A stretch of DNA of 64,000 bases from Paramicrosporidium saccamoebae (GCA_002794465.1 MTSL01000150.1:1-64000), one strand, 5' to 3'; positions 45,525 to 55,934 are shown, counted from the stretch's first letter. Translations and numbers: made by a program. Notes: a model not told the origin generated them from the sequence alone.

Positions 45525-46613
45525 ATGTCAGCTGCTGCAACCACTTGTGGACGGCTGGAATGTGAAAAGCCAGCAGAGATGCAGTGTCCTGTTTGTCAGA
45601 AGAATGGACTTACTTTAGGTAGTTTTTTCTGTTCCCAGGACTGTTTCAAGGCTTGCTGGTCAACCCATAAGCTTCAACATCCTGGTATGTACGATCCGTT
45701 TCCCGGCTTCAAATACACGGGAGCTCTTCGACCATGGCCCTATGGACCAAAGAAAACAATTCCCAGAGACATTCCTCGTCCAGATTATGCCGAGACGGGG
45801 TATCCCAAGAGCGAAATGGATTTAAAGAACAAGGCAGCAACTACCATTCCCATTGTCGATTCGAAAGAACAGGAAAAGATTCGAACAGTCTGTCGTCTTG
45901 CTCGGGAAGTCTTGGATGCAGCTGGGCGCGCCGTCCGTGCCGGTGTTACCGGAGACGAAATTGATAGCATTGTTCATGAGGAAACTCTGAAAAGAGGTGC
46001 GTACCCGTCGCCTTACAACTACAATGGATTCCCACGGAGTTGTTGTGTCAGTGTGAATGAGGTGATATGCCACGGGATTCCAGACACTCGTCCTTTTGTC
46101 AATGGCGACCTTGTGAACATTGACGTCACCCTTTATTATGATGGCGTCCATGGCGACCTCAATGAGACCTATCTTGTTGGCGAGGTGGACGATCAAGGGA
46201 AAAAATTGGTTGATTGTGCTCGGGAATGTCTTCGGCTTGCCATCTCCGAGGTTAGGCCCGGAATCCCGTACAAGTTCCTAGGCAGCGTCATTGAGAAACA
46301 TGCGCGACTCTGTGGATTTTATGTTGTTAGAAATTTCTGTGGCCATGGAATTGGCCAACTCTTTCACGGTCCCCCATCGGTCCCACATTACACGAAGAAT
46401 CGTGCTGTTGGGATCATTCGTGCGGGGCACGTCTTTACCATAGAACCGATGATAAATGTAGGAGCGTGGCAAGATGTCCTTTGGCCCGACAATTGGACCG
46501 CTGTGACTGTGGATGGCAAGAGATCCGCGCAATTTGAACACACTCTACTTGTCACCGAAACTGGATGTGAAGTATTAACTGCCGGAGAGGGAGAAAAATC
46601 CATTTACAATTAA
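45525..46613 (+). CDS. MAP1: Methionine aminopeptidase 1
   Basis: 362 residues from ATG 45525. N-terminal zinc-binding region (CGRLECEKPAEMQCPVCQKN, FFCSQDCFKACWSTHK) is typical of type 1 cytosolic enzymes and binds ribosomes. The catalytic pita-bread fold has FPRSCCVSVNEVICHGIPD, NIDVTLYYDGVHGDLNET (two metal Asp), FCGHGIGQLFHG (His), FTIEPMIN (Glu) and QFEHTLLVT (Glu). It removes initiator Met. The ATG overlaps a CCAATCA box. Intron-free, convergent with mL40 by 23 bp. Confidence 0.95.
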   Translation: MSAAATTCGRLECEKPAEMQCPVCQKNGLTLGSFFCSQDCFKACWSTHKLQHPGMYDPFPGFKYTGALRPWPYGPKKTIPRDIPRPDYAETGYPKSEMDLKNKAATTIPIVDSKEQEKIRTVCRLAREVLDAAGRAVRAGVTGDEIDSIVHEETLKRGAYPSPYNYNGFPRSCCVSVNEVICHGIPDTRPFVNGDLVNIDVTLYYDGVHGDLNETYLVGEVDDQGKKLVDCARECLRLAISEVRPGIPYKFLGSVIEKHARLCGFYVVRNFCGHGIGQLFHGPPSVPHYTKNRAVGIIRAGHVFTIEPMINVGAWQDVLWPDNWTAVTVDGKRSAQFEHTLLVTETGCEVLTAGEGEKSIYN

Positions 46614-46636
46614 ATACACTTGCCATTTATAGAAAT

Positions 46637-47152
46637 TTACGCCTTGTATTCTGGATTGGTAATCATTACATAGGGAAATTTGTCAGGGCGAGGTGGAGTG
46701 TCAGTGGGGATTCTTCGGTGGGCTGGAGGGATAGAGTAATCTACCATGCGCGCCGCACGATACAGGTCATCTGAAACAGCCCGAAGCTCTTTCATGGCTT
46801 GTGCTTTGGAATCGAGAAACTTTCGCTCCCAAGAGCTCTGGCTCTGCACTCTAAGCATCTGCATCCGGGACCATGCCTTGCTAATAACCACACGCTCATC
46901 AACTGTGGAAGCGTCCTCCGCTGGGGAATTTTTGTTTGTTACAGAAAATAATGCTTCCGTAAGCGCATCACGCTGAGTTGAGGGAGACTCACCGGAACCC
47001 ATGGTAGCGGCGGCAGCTGCCTCTTTGAATCGCTTACGAAATTGCTGTTTCTGAGGGGCAACCTTACTGCCAGCTTTGGCCTTGATAGGGTTGGCGTAGC
47101 TTGCCGATTGAATCCACTGGCGAACAATGGGCAGGAAATTTTGTCCCTTCAT
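46637..47152 (-). CDS. Mitochondrial large-ribosomal-subunit protein mL40
   Basis: 171 residues. Basic N-terminus of mitochondrial-targeting type (MKGQNFLPIVRQWIQSASYA). The conserved block is AWSRMQMLRVQSQSSWERKF, then KAQAMKELRAVSDDLYRAAR, then YSIPPAHRRIPTDTPPRPDKFPY; the order W.R, E..F, ALKELR..S..LY..A, P....GP..TPP is that of mL40 (yeast Mrpl28). The family call rests on this region only. Intron-free. Confidence 0.7.
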   Translation of the reverse strand: MKGQNFLPIVRQWIQSASYANPIKAKAGSKVAPQKQQFRKRFKEAAAAATMGSGESPSTQRDALTEALFSVTNKNSPAEDASTVDERVVISKAWSRMQMLRVQSQSSWERKFLDSKAQAMKELRAVSDDLYRAARMVDYSIPPAHRRIPTDTPPRPDKFPYVMITNPEYKA

Positions 47153-47285
47153 AATAATTAAGAGAAACTAGATTTATCGTAATTGAAAGGTCAAGCCCTG
47201 CCATCCATTGAAATCCTTAATCTGCGTTTGTGACGACGAGTTTCAATCCAAGACCCTATTCTTGATTTTTGGTCCTTGATATACT

Positions 47286-47511
47286 TGTGATGTAGAATAT
47301 TGATTAGTTGTGCGTTTGAGGATGATTCCCTAGTTTGGAGAAGACACGTTTCTGTGATCGAGTGGATCGGTTAGCCGGGTAGTTGAAGATTACTACTACT
47401 GCGCCACTTGGGAAACTATAAAACAACTTACAAATTTATAATAAAAGAATTCCTTGCCTCCCGAACAAATAGTAGTGACAAAGTTTGTGGTATTATCCCC
47501 ACTACGCGACA
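47286..47511 (+). mobile_element. Solo-LTR-like element, copy 3, with target duplication
   Basis: 226 bp, from TGTGATGTAGAATATTGATT to ATCCCCACTACGCGACA, with GAAACTATAAAACAAC inside. TACT is present directly before (47282-47285) and directly after (47512-47515). It ends 17 bp before the ATG of the TFIIIC gene, so it now supplies that gene's immediate promoter. Confidence 0.75.
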
Positions 47512-47528
47512 TACTGACTCTCGCAGTA

Positions 47529-49073
47529 ATGATCTCAGCTGAGAAAAAAGTTTTAAACCAAGGGCCATTCACCATAGTCGAATATCCAGCCTCCATTATT
47601 AACAAAGAAAATGCTTTGAAGAATCTGTCATTTGGAGAAGAACAAGTCTCTTTAATCCTCGAACCACAGCAGGCAAATAGCGCTGTTGCCAGAGGGGATT
47701 ATTGCTCTGCCAATTCGCTAGTGCTAAAGGTCACAAGAGATGATGCAGGCATCATTGTAAGCACTGAAATACTGGGAAAAGTAGAAAGATTTGTCCGTTT
47801 TCGAAGTAGAGGCTTTGTTAAACCTTACTTTGTAGGACTTTTAGACTTCCAAATGGACCAACCAGAGCAACCGGATCTGGATCTTAAAACAATGCAAGTA
47901 GCTGCATCTCTCGATCTAGATCAAATTCGGCAACTCGCTGAAACTCTGGAGAGTGAAAACTGGCGCACTGAAGAAATTCTTCGCCGCGGATTGCCCTCCT
48001 TTCCTCCGCCGAGGTTCACCCCAAGTGATTTTCCATTTCAGCTCTCCTCTTCGTCTCTTTCCGGTTTGGCCGTTGAGGTATCTCCTGGATTGCACTTGTA
48101 ACTTTCAGTCGTCTCGTCGGAAAGGACGCCAATCCGCTTGGACACGATACTTTACAGATCAAGTTGTGCCCACAACAGCTCCCAATGATATTAGCGTCCG
48201 TGTCCGCCGTCTTCATCGTGCAGATTTTGATGTTTTACAAAAGCTGTTTCAAGAGCGTCCTGTTTGGCTTCGATCGGCCTTGGTCAACTATCTCCCCAAC
48301 GTTGGGCCCACCGAGTTTCGTGCGTACTTCTTGTTTATGAATTACTGATTTGCCAGTATGATGCCCGCAGTGGCATATTTTTTCATGGATGGTCCGTGGC
48401 GAACATGCTGGGTTCGGTATGGCTACGATCCTAGAGTAGACCCAGAGGCCCGAATGTATCTGTGATTCTAGCTACTTATCCTCTGTGTAGCTACCAAGTA
48501 GCAGAAATGAGGGCATCTAGAATTCAGTCAATGATAGAAATGTTCCCTGCTTCTCTCCGAAAAGCTGCTGATTCTGCCCCCGAAAAGTACAGGCAAAGTT
48601 GTGCTTATTCCTAGACATCTATTTGATGGAGTGCATATCACAGCCAACATGAGCCATTTTCAATATTGTGATCTCACATATCCTCCCATCCATGACATAA
48701 TTACAAGTCTGCAAAATCTTAGAGGCAGTTGTGAAGTAATATGGCGACTTGGATCTAACAACTCTGTAGCGGAAAGAAGGCTGGTATGTTGATGGAACTA
48801 TCAACAGGGTCAGAAGAATGATAAAGGATCGCTGGCTTGAGTTGGTTAGACTGTCAGATCCAAAGTTCTTTGAAGCTTCAGCGAACATCGCAGAGGATGC
48901 GGCCCAACCAGATCGTTCGGCCGCTAGCGACCCTGTAATATCACTTTGTAAATTATCAATTTTAGGATTTGGACTGCGCTGGCCTTGGTGACGATGCTCC
49001 CACTTTTATGGACCAGCGGCTATCTGAGGCCTTATATGAAGACTCTGGCTCTGAGTATGAGATTTATGAATAA
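47529..49073 (+). CDS. TFIIIC subunit tau95 (GTF3C5/Tfc1/Sfc1)
   Basis: Spliced from 47529-48077, 48109-48323, 48357-48455, 48491-48586, 48615-48735, 48770-48934 and 48966-49073; six introns of 28-35 nt, 450 residues. It is part of the RNA polymerase III factor that binds box A of tRNA genes. FTIVEYPASIINKENAL followed by NLSFGEEQ is the triple-barrel dimerisation start; SLVLKV ends it. The DNA-binding part reads ERPVWLRSAL, AVAYFFMDGPWRTCWVRYGYDPR, IYQVAEMR, HLFDGVHITAN, YCDLTYPPIHDII and GWYVDGTINRVRRMIKDRW. The tail is acidic (DSGSEYEIYE). Every junction is frame-consistent and restores conserved motifs. Confidence 0.88.
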
Positions 49074-49271
49074 ATCAAAGTGTGTCTGTGTTTGTAATAC
49101 AGATTCTTCGTTTGAAGGGTTGGGCCCATCGATATATTCCCCCCCCCCAAAGGCTCTCCATCTCTGGTCCATAGCCCTCTCAGGAAATCCTTCATCTCTA
49201 ACCCACAAATATGCTCTCTCTCATAATTACGAATAATTAAATTTGTCTATTAACATTTGGCGGGCTGTAAA

Positions 49272-49937
49272 ATGTCTCACTCCTCCGCTTCCCTTACGGA
49301 GCCACGCTCCATAGTGCACTCTCTGACAACAAAATTCCATGCGGCAGCAGACGTAGAGGCTATTCAGAGGATTGAAAAGGTATTCGAAAGGGTACAAGCT
49401 GCCCGTGCCCAAAAATTGGAAACTAGTCGAGACACTATGCACCGTATCGGGCAATGGTTCCATTTTTGATTTAATTTAGAATGGATGAAAAAGGTAGAGG
49501 CCGCCAAATGGGAAGCACAACGCCCAGCAGATCGCAGCGAAGCGGCTCATGTAGAGAGAATGGCCGTCCTGGATAGGGATCGTTATATCCTTGCCAAGAC
49601 CGTTAATGATTTGGAACTGGCCACACAGCGAGAAGAAGCAACTCGTGACCAATTAATTCAGAAATCATCAGCGACACAGAGGAGACTGGAAGAATTGGCT
49701 TCCGGGGCAAATTCCCTTAGCGAAGAAAAGGTTCGCTCAATGGTCTTTAGGGAAATTGGTGTCTCTTGGGCCTTGGAAGATCTCAGCGGGATCACTGAAA
49801 TCAATGAATGGAAGCAAAGGAGCGTTAAATGTCGGATCCTGTCGAGAAAATCTAATGATGTGTTTCCCCTGGAGTTCTGTCCAAATTCAAACTGCTACGA
49901 AGATGCGCATCAGATTTGGAGCTGTTTGAGTCAATAA
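49272..49937 (+). CDS. SPC24: Kinetochore protein Spc24
   Basis: Spliced from 49272-49443 and 49480-49937 across a 36-nt intron; 209 residues. A long coiled coil (about residues 20-130, EAIQRIEKVFERVQ, DRDRYILAKTVNDLELATQ) leads into a small globular head: EEKVRSMVFREIGVSWALED, KCRILSRKSNDVFPLEF, and an end HQIWSCL, corresponding to the L...lFRslGi...  and C.iR....DV..l....  .....LW pattern of Spc24. It is an Ndc80-complex subunit linking microtubules to centromeres. Convergent with cystinosin. Confidence 0.8.
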
Positions 49938-49993
49938 ATCTATCAGGGCGCCCATGTATAATAGTGTAGTTTATTACCGATTAGGGTATACAA

Positions 49994-50794
49994 TTATTTG
50001 GTGATCTGCTCGCTGGGATCAAATGTTTCCTGAGTAGTAATGTGAGGTCCAGGTTCTGGGAACCACAGATAATGTTGTAGCATGAATAGGGTATCGAATA
50101 GGATTGAAATTATTCCAAGGATAAACTTGGGAAGAAAGCCCATGACGCCGTTAAAGTCGTGCCCGGAAGTGAACGCATCAATGAATAGCTGCGCAATGGA
50201 TAAGAACCCTCCAAAGAAATCTAAAAGTACATTGGAAATATTCCAACCCGTAGTGCTCCGTCTCACCCAGTTAAGCCATACTTGGGGGATATACTTTACC
50301 ACTGTCAGGATTAGCTTGATATTCGACAATGCGTACAAGTAATCCAACATCTCAATATGTCCGAAATACGCGAGGCCGGCACCAACAGAGACAACCAGAG
50401 TCAGTCCGATCGCCAACGCAACACCCATTCTGGAAGGGCCTTCGTTGGGCTTCCTGTAAAGGAGCACTTGGATGCAGAACAGAAACGTAATAACCAAGGC
50501 ATGCACTGCGAAAATGACGTCATTGAAGGCAACGAGATTGTCTTTTCCCTCGTGCTGCCTCCGATATTCCTCGCGAATATACGGGCTAAAGTACATGCTG
50601 GTATTAAAAATTGCGTAGCAAAGAAATCCATAGAAGCTGGCAATTACAAAATCTACCGAGAGTCCTGTCACACTCTTGCGAGCAGTATTGGCGATCAATT
50701 GAGGATAGAAACTAATTGACCAGAACAAAACATAGATCCAACCGAGAACAGCCGACACGATAACCAGGATTTGATGTTCATTGTCAAGCGCCAT
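49994..50794 (-). CDS. Cystinosin-type lysosomal/vacuolar transporter
   Basis: 266 residues, seven membrane helices, two PQ-loops: SFYPQLIANTARKSVTGLSV followed by DF, and KYIPQVWLNWVRRSTTGWNI followed by N. The Asp in the second loop region (LLDFFGGFLSIAQLFIDA) and GHDFNGVMGFLPKFILGIIS match cystinosin/Ers1, which export cystine from the lysosome or vacuole with protons. Short N-terminus without a glycosylated domain. Divergent to LON over a 159-bp spacer with two CCAATCA boxes. Intron-free. Confidence 0.93.
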   Translation of the reverse strand: MALDNEHQILVIVSAVLGWIYVLFWSISFYPQLIANTARKSVTGLSVDFVIASFYGFLCYAIFNTSMYFSPYIREEYRRQHEGKDNLVAFNDVIFAVHALVITFLFCIQVLLYRKPNEGPSRMGVALAIGLTLVVSVGAGLAYFGHIEMLDYLYALSNIKLILTVVKYIPQVWLNWVRRSTTGWNISNVLLDFFGGFLSIAQLFIDAFTSGHDFNGVMGFLPKFILGIISILFDTLFMLQHYLWFPEPGPHITTQETFDPSEQITK

Positions 50795-50862
50795 CGATCA
50801 TATGTGACAAGCCGGCTGCCCAAACAGTACTTGAGCTAGCCTCTGGAACGCACGACTGCGAA

Positions 50863-50936
50863 CCAATCAGAGCGGCTTCCCAACCATTTTCGGAATACGT
50901 ATCCGAAACTTGAAAGAGCATGCCACAAACCAATCA
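50863..50936. promoter_or_regulatory. Two CCAATCA boxes in the cystinosin/LON divergent promoter
   Basis: CCAATCA at 50863-50869 and 50930-50936, with similar surroundings (GCGAACCAATCAGAGC, CACAAACCAATCACAGC). Sites lie 69-75 bp from the cystinosin start and 18-24 bp from the LON start. Confidence 0.55.
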
Positions 50937-50953
50937 CAGCCGTCGGCTGGGAA

Positions 50954-53722
50954 ATGACAGCTAACTGGATAAGGAAAATTCCACCATTAAATTTGATGTT
51001 ACTGATACGTCTTTTTCCCGTGCCAAAGAGGCTATTGTACGATACCAAACGTTTAAATGATCCATCGCGTCGACTGGCCTCGTTGTATGGGGAAACAAAT
51101 GTTAACCTTGCGTGTCTCCAGGGGCGACGAAATTACTCGTCCAGTGGTAATGACGGAGAAGATTCGGAGAGGCCTTTGGCAGAAGTCTCAGAGGAGGCCT
51201 TTAATGAAGAAGAAGATATTCCTTCGGAAGAGAACGAGGAAAGGAGCCTCGTAAAAGCTACAGTTCCAGAGTTCTACCCAGAAGTGCTCGCGGTCCCAGT
51301 GAGTCGGCGACCCATTTTCCCTGGGTTCTACAAGACCATCTCGGTTAAAGATGCACGAGTAGCAGCTGCATTAACACAGGCCCTAAAAAAGGGGCGCCCA
51401 TACGTAGGGCTTTTTCTTCACAAAAATGAAGATGAAGGTGAGTCGATTGAGAATGATTCAATTGGAGACAAGGACATTATCCAAAATCTTAACGAAATCC
51501 ATCGAACTGGTGTCTTTGCTCAAATCGTTAATGTAATCCCAATGCCTACAGAGGGCATGACAGCCATCGTTTATCCTCATCGTCGCATTAGAGCGACTGA
51601 GCTCATTTCGTCTCCCGAGGCGGCCGTTAGCCACGTTAGGACCGAAAACGTCAAGGACGAATACTACGATCGAAAAGATCGCACTATCCGAGCCATTTCC
51701 CAAGAAATCTTTGCAGTCTTGGCAGACGTTGCCAAATTGAATGCATTCTTTAGAGAACACATTACACATCACAATGTCCCGACGGCAGTATTCGAGGATG
51801 CGTCCAAATTGGCTGACTTTGTGGCTGTTCTTAGTACAAGCGAGCCATCGGAGCTACAAGAAGTACTAGAAGAAACACGTGTAGAAGAACGACTTCGGAA
51901 AGCTCTGGTGCTGCTGAAGAAGGAACTCGTTACTGCTCAGTTACAAAATTCCATCAGCAAGGATGTGGAACAGAAACTGACCCAGAAACAGCGAGAGTAC
52001 TTTTTACATGAGCAGTTGAAAACTATCAAAAAGGAGCTTGGGTTGGAGACTGATTCGAAAGAAAAGCTACTTCAGATGTTTAACGAGCGGATCAGCAAGA
52101 TAACTATGCCTGATCATGCCAAAAGGGTCTTTGATGAGGTACGAGTGGTAGTGATCAGGTACTAACTCTTCCTATAGGAGATTGGCAAGCTTTCGGTGTT
52201 AGAGCCGTCGGGTGCCGAATTCAATGTCACTCGGAACTACCTGGACTGGCTGACACAGCTACCGTGGGGGCAGACTAGCCCTGAAAGCCTCGAAATACAA
52301 AAGGCTGTACAGGTTCTCGACGAGGATCATTATGGACTTGAGGATGTCAAGGAGCGGATTTTAGAGTTTATCGCAATTAGTAAGCTAAAAGGCTGTGTTT
52401 CTGGGAAGATATTGTGTCTTGTGGGCCCTCCAGGAGTAGGAAAAACATCAATAGGAAAGTCGATTGCCCGCGCCCTCGGCCGGGAGTACTTTAGGTTCAG
52501 TGTTGGTGGACTAAGTGATGTCGCTGAAATCAAGGGACATCGCCGAACCTATGTTGGTGCTATGCCTGGAAAGATGGTGCAGGCCTTGAAAAAGGTAAAA
52601 TGTGAGAATCCCTTGATTCTCGTGGACGAGATTGACAAGCTTGGACGAGGCAATCAAGGCGACCCTGCATCAGCACTGCTGGAACTCCTTGACCCAGAGC
52701 AAAACAACTCGTTTTTGGATCATTACCTGGATGTTCCGCTAGATCTGGGCAAAGTCTTGTTCATGTGCACGGCCAACCAAATCGATACAATCCCCGCCCC
52801 ACTACTCGACCGCATGGAGGTTATCAATTTATCCGGATATGTTGCCCAAGAAAAGCTAGAGATTGCGAAAAAATATTTGGTGCCCCAATCCCGCGAGGCT
52901 GCAGGCATAAATGAAGATCAAGTTAAACTGTCTGATGCATCCATAGAAGCTCTTGTGAGACAGTATTGTCGGGAGAGCGGTGTCCGGAGTCTTAAAAAAC
53001 ACATTGAGAAGATATTCAGAAAGGCTGCTTTGAAGATTGTAAAGGCCGAATCTAGTGATTCTGCAATCCCCATCCACGTGGAGCCTCCGAATTTGAAAGA
53101 TTTTGTTGGTAATCCAGTATTTACTAGTGATAGACTGTATGAATCTAAGCACCTCCCTGTTGGTGTAGTGACAGGACTGGCGTGGACATCTATGGGCGGA
53201 TCAATTCTATACATTGAAACAATCTTGGAAAGAGTGTTATCGGAAAGCTCGGATAAGCACAATCCTGGATTAATCCGCACAGGTCAACTTGGCGATGTTA
53301 TGAAAGAGAGTTCGAGCATTGCCTATAGCTTTGCTAAATCCTTTGTTGTAGAAAATTTCCCCGACAATCGGTTTTTCGAAAAGGCGGCCTTGCATCTTCA
53401 TGTGCCTGAAGGAGCCACCCCCAAGGATGGACCCTCCGCTGGATGTACGATGGCCACATCTTTATTGTCACAAGCGCTGGGAAAGCCCCTCCAGTCTGAT
53501 ATCGCCATGACTGGCGAGCTTACTTTAACAGGGAAAATCTTGCGAATTGGCGGTGTCAAGGAAAAGACTATTGCTGCCAAACGATCAGGAGTCAAAAAAC
53601 TAATATTCCCAAAATCGAACGAAGCGGATTGGAGCGAATTGCCAGACTACATCCGTGACGGACTTGAAGTCAAATTCGTGGAATCTTACAAAGAGATTGC
53701 CAAGTTGCTGAAATTCCTTTAA
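50954..53722 (+). CDS. LON/PIM1: Mitochondrial Lon protease
   Basis: Spliced from 50954-52138 and 52178-53722 across a 39-nt intron with a perfect TACTAAC branch site and CCTATAG end; 909 residues. N-terminal basic targeting sequence (start ATG 50954 or more likely ATG 50996, [16 protein letters not shown]). Order: LON N-terminal domain ([20 protein letters not shown]), long coiled coil with [22 protein letters not shown]+ module ([27 protein letters not shown]), and Ser/Lys protease ([20 protein letters not shown] with the catalytic Ser, and the Lys in [13 protein letters not shown]). ATP-dependent matrix quality control and mtDNA binding. Confidence 0.95.
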
Positions 53723-53771
53723 CGGTTGCCAATACACCCATTTTTAATAAATTCACATTCTGTAGATTAAA

Positions 53772-55580
53772 TTATGGCTTGGTCTTTAAGGCTTTCTCGA
53801 CTATCTTCATGGCCCGAAGGGCTTCAACTTCTTTGTACTGCGGCGTGATGACTTGTATTCCAATAGGAAGTCCTGCCATCTTCTGGGGTCGATAAAAATA
53901 CTCCAATTCAGCTTCTAAAAGACGATGGGACTTGTGATGATCAGTGTCGTCGTTACTTTTTGCGACTCTTAAAGTATCCTTTTCTGGGTCCACGCTGGTG
54001 ACCGGAACAACTCCGGCAACAAAATCCAAGATATTCCAAATAAAGGTATACGATGCGGCAAATGACACATTTGGGAAAGAGTTGTGTGGAGTAGCCGGTG
54101 TTGCGAATGCTGGCATAATAAGGCAATCAATTCCACTATCCTTCCAATAAGCATTCATCTTTGCCACAAACTCATCACGCTCGCCAAGCATTTTCAATAA
54201 CCTCACGCTATCCTTGACACCCAGCGTCTTTATAAATCTCATGGGCCGCTTATCCGGGTAGCTGCTAGCCATAAATGCAAAAAGCTTCAATACAATGCTG
54301 GGCTTAGACATTAAATACATGAAGGGCCGCAAGATTTCCTCGATCGGTTCATCTCCAAGAGCCTCCTTGTAGTAAAACCCACCATCGGCTGTGAGAGCTT
54401 CATATACTAAAGAAACCAGATCGATGGTGTAAAATGGAAATTTAAACTCCACGACTTCATGACCATCGGCCTGTAGGGCACTAATTGTGTCATCCACTGC
54501 ACGAACGCATGGCGGGAGAGCATCAACAAATGGCAAATGTCGGAGCACCCCAACTTTCAGCTTCGCCGAAGCACTGGCGGGGGTGAAAGAAAAAGATGCG
54601 GGGATAATGTTGACATCGGCTTTTCCGCAGCAGGCTTCCATGAACGGGATTAGATCATCTACGCATCTTCCCATTGGACCATTCACAGGAACAATTATTA
54701 AGGAACTTGGGTGAAAACGTCGAGAGCCACTATTAGGAAGACGGCCAACGCTTGGCTTCAGGGAGCAGATGCCAGAAAAATGAGCAGGTATGCGCAAGCT
54801 ACCACCCACATCGCTCCCCAACCCCAAAACACTCCCTCCGGCACCGATAAGTGCACTCTCACCTCCAGAAGAGCCGCCCGGACTATATCCCTTGACGACA
54901 GGGTTTTCAGTTAAGCCCCAGAGGGGATTTTTGCACTCAAAAGACATCATCGTTTGGGGAACATTCGTCTTGCAGAAAGGAATGGCACCCGCATCAATTA
55001 GACACTGCACAATGGGGGCATTTGAACTCATTACCTCGTCCTTCCAACGGAACACACCGACACTACTTGGCACTCCTTCCACATCAAAACAATCTTTAAT
55101 CGAAACTGGAACACCGAAAAGTACGCCGTCCTTCTCTGATCGAGAGTCCAGTTCAATTGCACGGCCCAATGCCTCTTCAAAAAAAATTTCCGTTAAGCAA
55201 TTCAACTCGGCATGTACCGCGGCAGCTTGATGGCAATAAGTCAGAACTACCTCCTCAACCTTCCAGATGCCCATCTTTACACTGCTGGTAATTTCTGGCA
55301 CGGATGCTTTCAATATGGCAGTGCTAATTCTACTGCTAGGGGCTGCGTGCTCAGACAAAAACTGATCAATTTTGGCACGCTGCCTATCTTGATTTTCCAT
55401 AGCAAGCTGTAAGTAACGCTTCAAGTTCCGACGACGAGTAACCGTCACATAAAGCTTCCAACCGGCAAAAAGGACTACGGCGGACATGACGCAGAGCCAT
55501 ATTTTTGGATATTTCAAAACATAACTTTCATAATTTTGTTGGAGCGATGCTTTGACCGTTTCCAAGAAGGCACTGTCCAT
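53772..55580 (-). CDS. Fatty-acid-amide-hydrolase-type amidase, membrane-anchored
   Basis: 602 residues from ATG 55580. N-terminal membrane helix (WLCVMSAVVLFAGWKLYV). Amidase-signature catalytic triad: Lys in GVPVSIKDCFD, Ser in YSPGGSSGGESAL, Ser in GLGSDVGGSLRIP. The membrane anchor and the block GLTENP.VKGYSPGGSSGGE fit FAAH-like enzymes, which hydrolyse fatty-acid amides. Substrate here is unknown. Its start is 15 bp from the stop of the SWIM gene on the same strand, so the two may share a promoter or overlap in UTRs. Intron-free. Confidence 0.88.
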   Translation of the reverse strand: MDSAFLETVKASLQQNYESYVLKYPKIWLCVMSAVVLFAGWKLYVTVTRRRNLKRYLQLAMENQDRQRAKIDQFLSEHAAPSSRISTAILKASVPEITSSVKMGIWKVEEVVLTYCHQAAAVHAELNCLTEIFFEEALGRAIELDSRSEKDGVLFGVPVSIKDCFDVEGVPSSVGVFRWKDEVMSSNAPIVQCLIDAGAIPFCKTNVPQTMMSFECKNPLWGLTENPVVKGYSPGGSSGGESALIGAGGSVLGLGSDVGGSLRIPAHFSGICSLKPSVGRLPNSGSRRFHPSSLIIVPVNGPMGRCVDDLIPFMEACCGKADVNIIPASFSFTPASASAKLKVGVLRHLPFVDALPPCVRAVDDTISALQADGHEVVEFKFPFYTIDLVSLVYEALTADGGFYYKEALGDEPIEEILRPFMYLMSKPSIVLKLFAFMASSYPDKRPMRFIKTLGVKDSVRLLKMLGERDEFVAKMNAYWKDSGIDCLIMPAFATPATPHNSFPNVSFAASYTFIWNILDFVAGVVPVTSVDPEKDTLRVAKSNDDTDHHKSHRLLEAELEYFYRPQKMAGLPIGIQVITPQYKEVEALRAMKIVEKALKTKP

Positions 55581-55595
55581 AATGTCAAGCACCAC

Positions 55596-55934
55596 TCACG
55601 CCTTCTTATCCCCGGTAGCGTGCAAATATAGCCCCGTTGCTATTATGTGCTGGCATAATATAGATCGATTCAATGACCCTATTGCCCTTTTCTGTGAATA
55701 GCAGGTACAGCTTGGAACTGGGAACGTGGATTGGTAAATCTGACCCTGAATATTGTAAGACGCATCAAAGCCTCCAAAAACGCTCAAAATGTCCGGTTTT
55801 CCGTGCGACAAAATTTCAAGTGCTTGTGCCGTCTTTGCGGGGCACATGTCCATTACTATCCTTAAAAATTCTTCGGCAGAGCATTGCTGAAGATCCGTGA
55901 GAAGGTCTCCGAGAAGGACGGCCAACTCTACCAT
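55596..55934 (-). CDS. SWS1: SWIM zinc-finger protein, Sws1/ZSWIM7 type
   Basis: 112 residues. TAQALEILSHGKPDILSV matches the ALDL.D...ITL.. segment of ZSWIM7, and SCTCYSQKRAIGSLNRSILCQHIIATGLYL is the SWIM motif (CxC...CxH). Family members partner Rad51 paralogues (Shu complex) in homologous recombination. The lower half is well supported; the first 40 residues are helical and less distinctive. Short total length equals the family core. Located 53 bp after RCL1 on the same strand. Confidence 0.75.
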   Translation of the reverse strand: MVELAVLLGDLLTDLQQCSAEEFLRIVMDMCPAKTAQALEILSHGKPDILSVFGGFDASYNIQGQIYQSTFPVPSCTCYSQKRAIGSLNRSILCQHIIATGLYLHATGDKKA

